From Enterocloster bolteae (lineage in GTDB: Bacteria; Bacillota; Clostridia; Lachnospirales; Lachnospiraceae), in contig JAETNT010000011.1 of NCBI GenBank assembly GCA_021772025.1, forward strand, positions 1 through 64,000: a DNA stretch of 64,000 nt. The letters run 5' to 3'. The position numbers and the translations under genes were made by a program. This document shows positions 63,284 to 64,000 of this stretch, piece after piece. The stretch's first letter is position 1; each line of letters starts with the position of its first letter. The notes beneath the pieces are model-generated. The model searched no databases and was not told the origin of the DNA. It worked only from the letters and a program-made list of their open reading frames with translations.

Positions 63284-64000
63284 ATGTCGCAGACAGAAAA
63301 TAAAATGGGCACCATGCCTGTTTCCAAGCTGTTATTTACTATGTCCCTGCCAATGATGATTTCCATGCTGGTACAGGCTCTGTATAATATCATTGACAGT
63401 ATTTTCGTCGCTCAAATCAGCGAGGCTGCCCTGACTGCCGTTTCACTGGCATTCCCGATTCAAAATCTGATGATCGCCGTCTCCGCCGGAACCTGTGTAG
63501 GCGTTAATGCTCTTTTATCCAGGTCTTTAGGAGAAGGACACCGGGATCTTGCCAACCTGGCCGCCGTAAACGGTGTGTTCCTGGCATTTGTAAGCTATGC
63601 TGTATTTGCCATTATGGGCCTTACCCTGTCCCGGTTTTATTTTTCCGGCCAGACTTCTAATCCGGAAATTATAGAATTAGGTGTTCAGTATATGACCATT
63701 TGTACCGTATTGGGCTTCGGAATTTTCGGAGAGATGATGTTTGAACGCATTATTCAATCTACGGGGCGCACCATCTACAACATGTACTCTCAGGGAACCG
63801 GCGCCATCCTCAATATCATATTCGACCCCATCCTGATCTTCGGCCTCTTTGGAGCACCCAAGATGGGCATTCAAGGCGCTGCCCTGGCAACCGTGTTCGG
63901 TCAGATTGTAGCCATGCTTATGGCCCTTCTTTTTAATATAAAGAAAAACCCGGATATTTCCATGTCCTTTAAGGGCTTTCATCCTCATGGCGCTACCATC
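63284..64000 (+). CDS. MATE-family efflux transporter (cut by window edge)
   Basis: The first 239 residues of a MATE transporter. The N-terminal helix carries S-L-P-M-M-I-S-M-L-V-Q-A-L-Y-N-I-I-D-S-I-F-V in two parts, with later I-Q-S-T-G-R-T-I-Y-N-M and N-I-I-F-D-P-I-L-I, the family pattern. The start is the ATG at 63284; an ATG 4 nt earlier, closer to AAAGGAGGAA, opens only a seven-codon frame. Intact as far as seen, unlike the frameshifted MATE gene at 11.7 kb. Substrate unknown. Confidence 0.92.
   Translation, partial: MSQTENKMGTMPVSKLLFTMSLPMMISMLVQALYNIIDSIFVAQISEAALTAVSLAFPIQNLMIAVSAGTCVGVNALLSRSLGEGHRDLANLAAVNGVFLAFVSYAVFAIMGLTLSRFYFSGQTSNPEIIELGVQYMTICTVLGFGIFGEMMFERIIQSTGRTIYNMYSQGTGAILNIIFDPILIFGLFGAPKMGIQGAALATVFGQIVAMLMALLFNIKKNPDISMSFKGFHPHGATI

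Overview
The window looks like a chromosomal stretch of an anaerobic, gut-type Firmicute, most likely a Lachnospiraceae-like clostridium. This is inference from gene families: separate FchA and FolD, ArgJ-type arginine synthesis, LplB/LplC/YesN/YesM systems, Cys-type sulfatases, a CbiMNQO cobalt importer under a B12 riboswitch, strong AGGAGG ribosome sites and a moderate G+C. No rRNA, tRNA, CRISPR array, complete IS element or prophage was seen. The left edge carries the 5' end of a group II intron and the right edge cuts a MATE transporter gene.

Layout. 1-1.7 kb: intron end, then folD-fchA (one-carbon folate). 1.7-4.2 kb: a small palindromic element, an orphan FliB-like protein and a LacI regulator. 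4.2-10.7 kb: arginine genes argC-GNAT-argJ-argB-argD, divergent from argG; argH lies apart at 52.3-53.7 kb, coupled to a Crp-like regulator. 10.7-15.5 kb: BI-1 family protein, a frameshifted MATE gene, a three-gene unit (secreted Ca-loop peptide, ECF sigma, RsgI-like anti-sigma) and a small putative metalloprotease. 15.5-26.0 kb: one long minus-strand operon (lipoprotein, two permeases, two ATPases, sulfatase, YesM kinase, YesN regulator, sulfatase), probably for import and cytoplasmic desulfation of small organosulfates. 26.4-30.3 kb: an AraC/GyrI regulator and riboswitch-controlled cbiMNQO.

30.4-36.7 kb: a GH32/CUT1 ABC sugar operon facing its LacI regulator, with a 20-bp perfect palindrome beside a consensus promoter. 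36.7-39.2 kb: an SdsA-like alkyl sulfatase and a HipA/CtkA-like kinase with a small partner. 39.4-47.0 kb: an RbsABC-type importer with a GH32-like protein, facing an unusual LacI regulator that carries a second periplasmic-binding-protein domain; three identical TTTACGTAAA operators lie between them. 47-49 kb: a Zn/Cd P-type ATPase with an ArsR-type operator. 49-59.4 kb: a second ECF/anti-sigma pair, patatin, Crp-like regulator, argH, YfhO, GtrA, ApbE and an aspartate aminotransferase. 59.7-64 kb: an acyl-CoA ligase with a sodium:solute symporter, then the partial MATE gene.

The most notable signals are: (i) the two ATPases of the sulfatase operon have complementary defects (H-loop Asn in one, LSASM signature in the other) that would fall in the same nucleotide site of a heterodimer; (ii) FolD has lost residues needed for cyclohydrolase and sits beside a dedicated cyclohydrolase/cyclodeaminase; (iii) the LacI-PBP fusion with its operators; (iv) the Ca-loop peptide/ECF/RsgI unit; (v) the kinase and small-partner pair. 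All functional statements come from reading the sequence; no database search was run.
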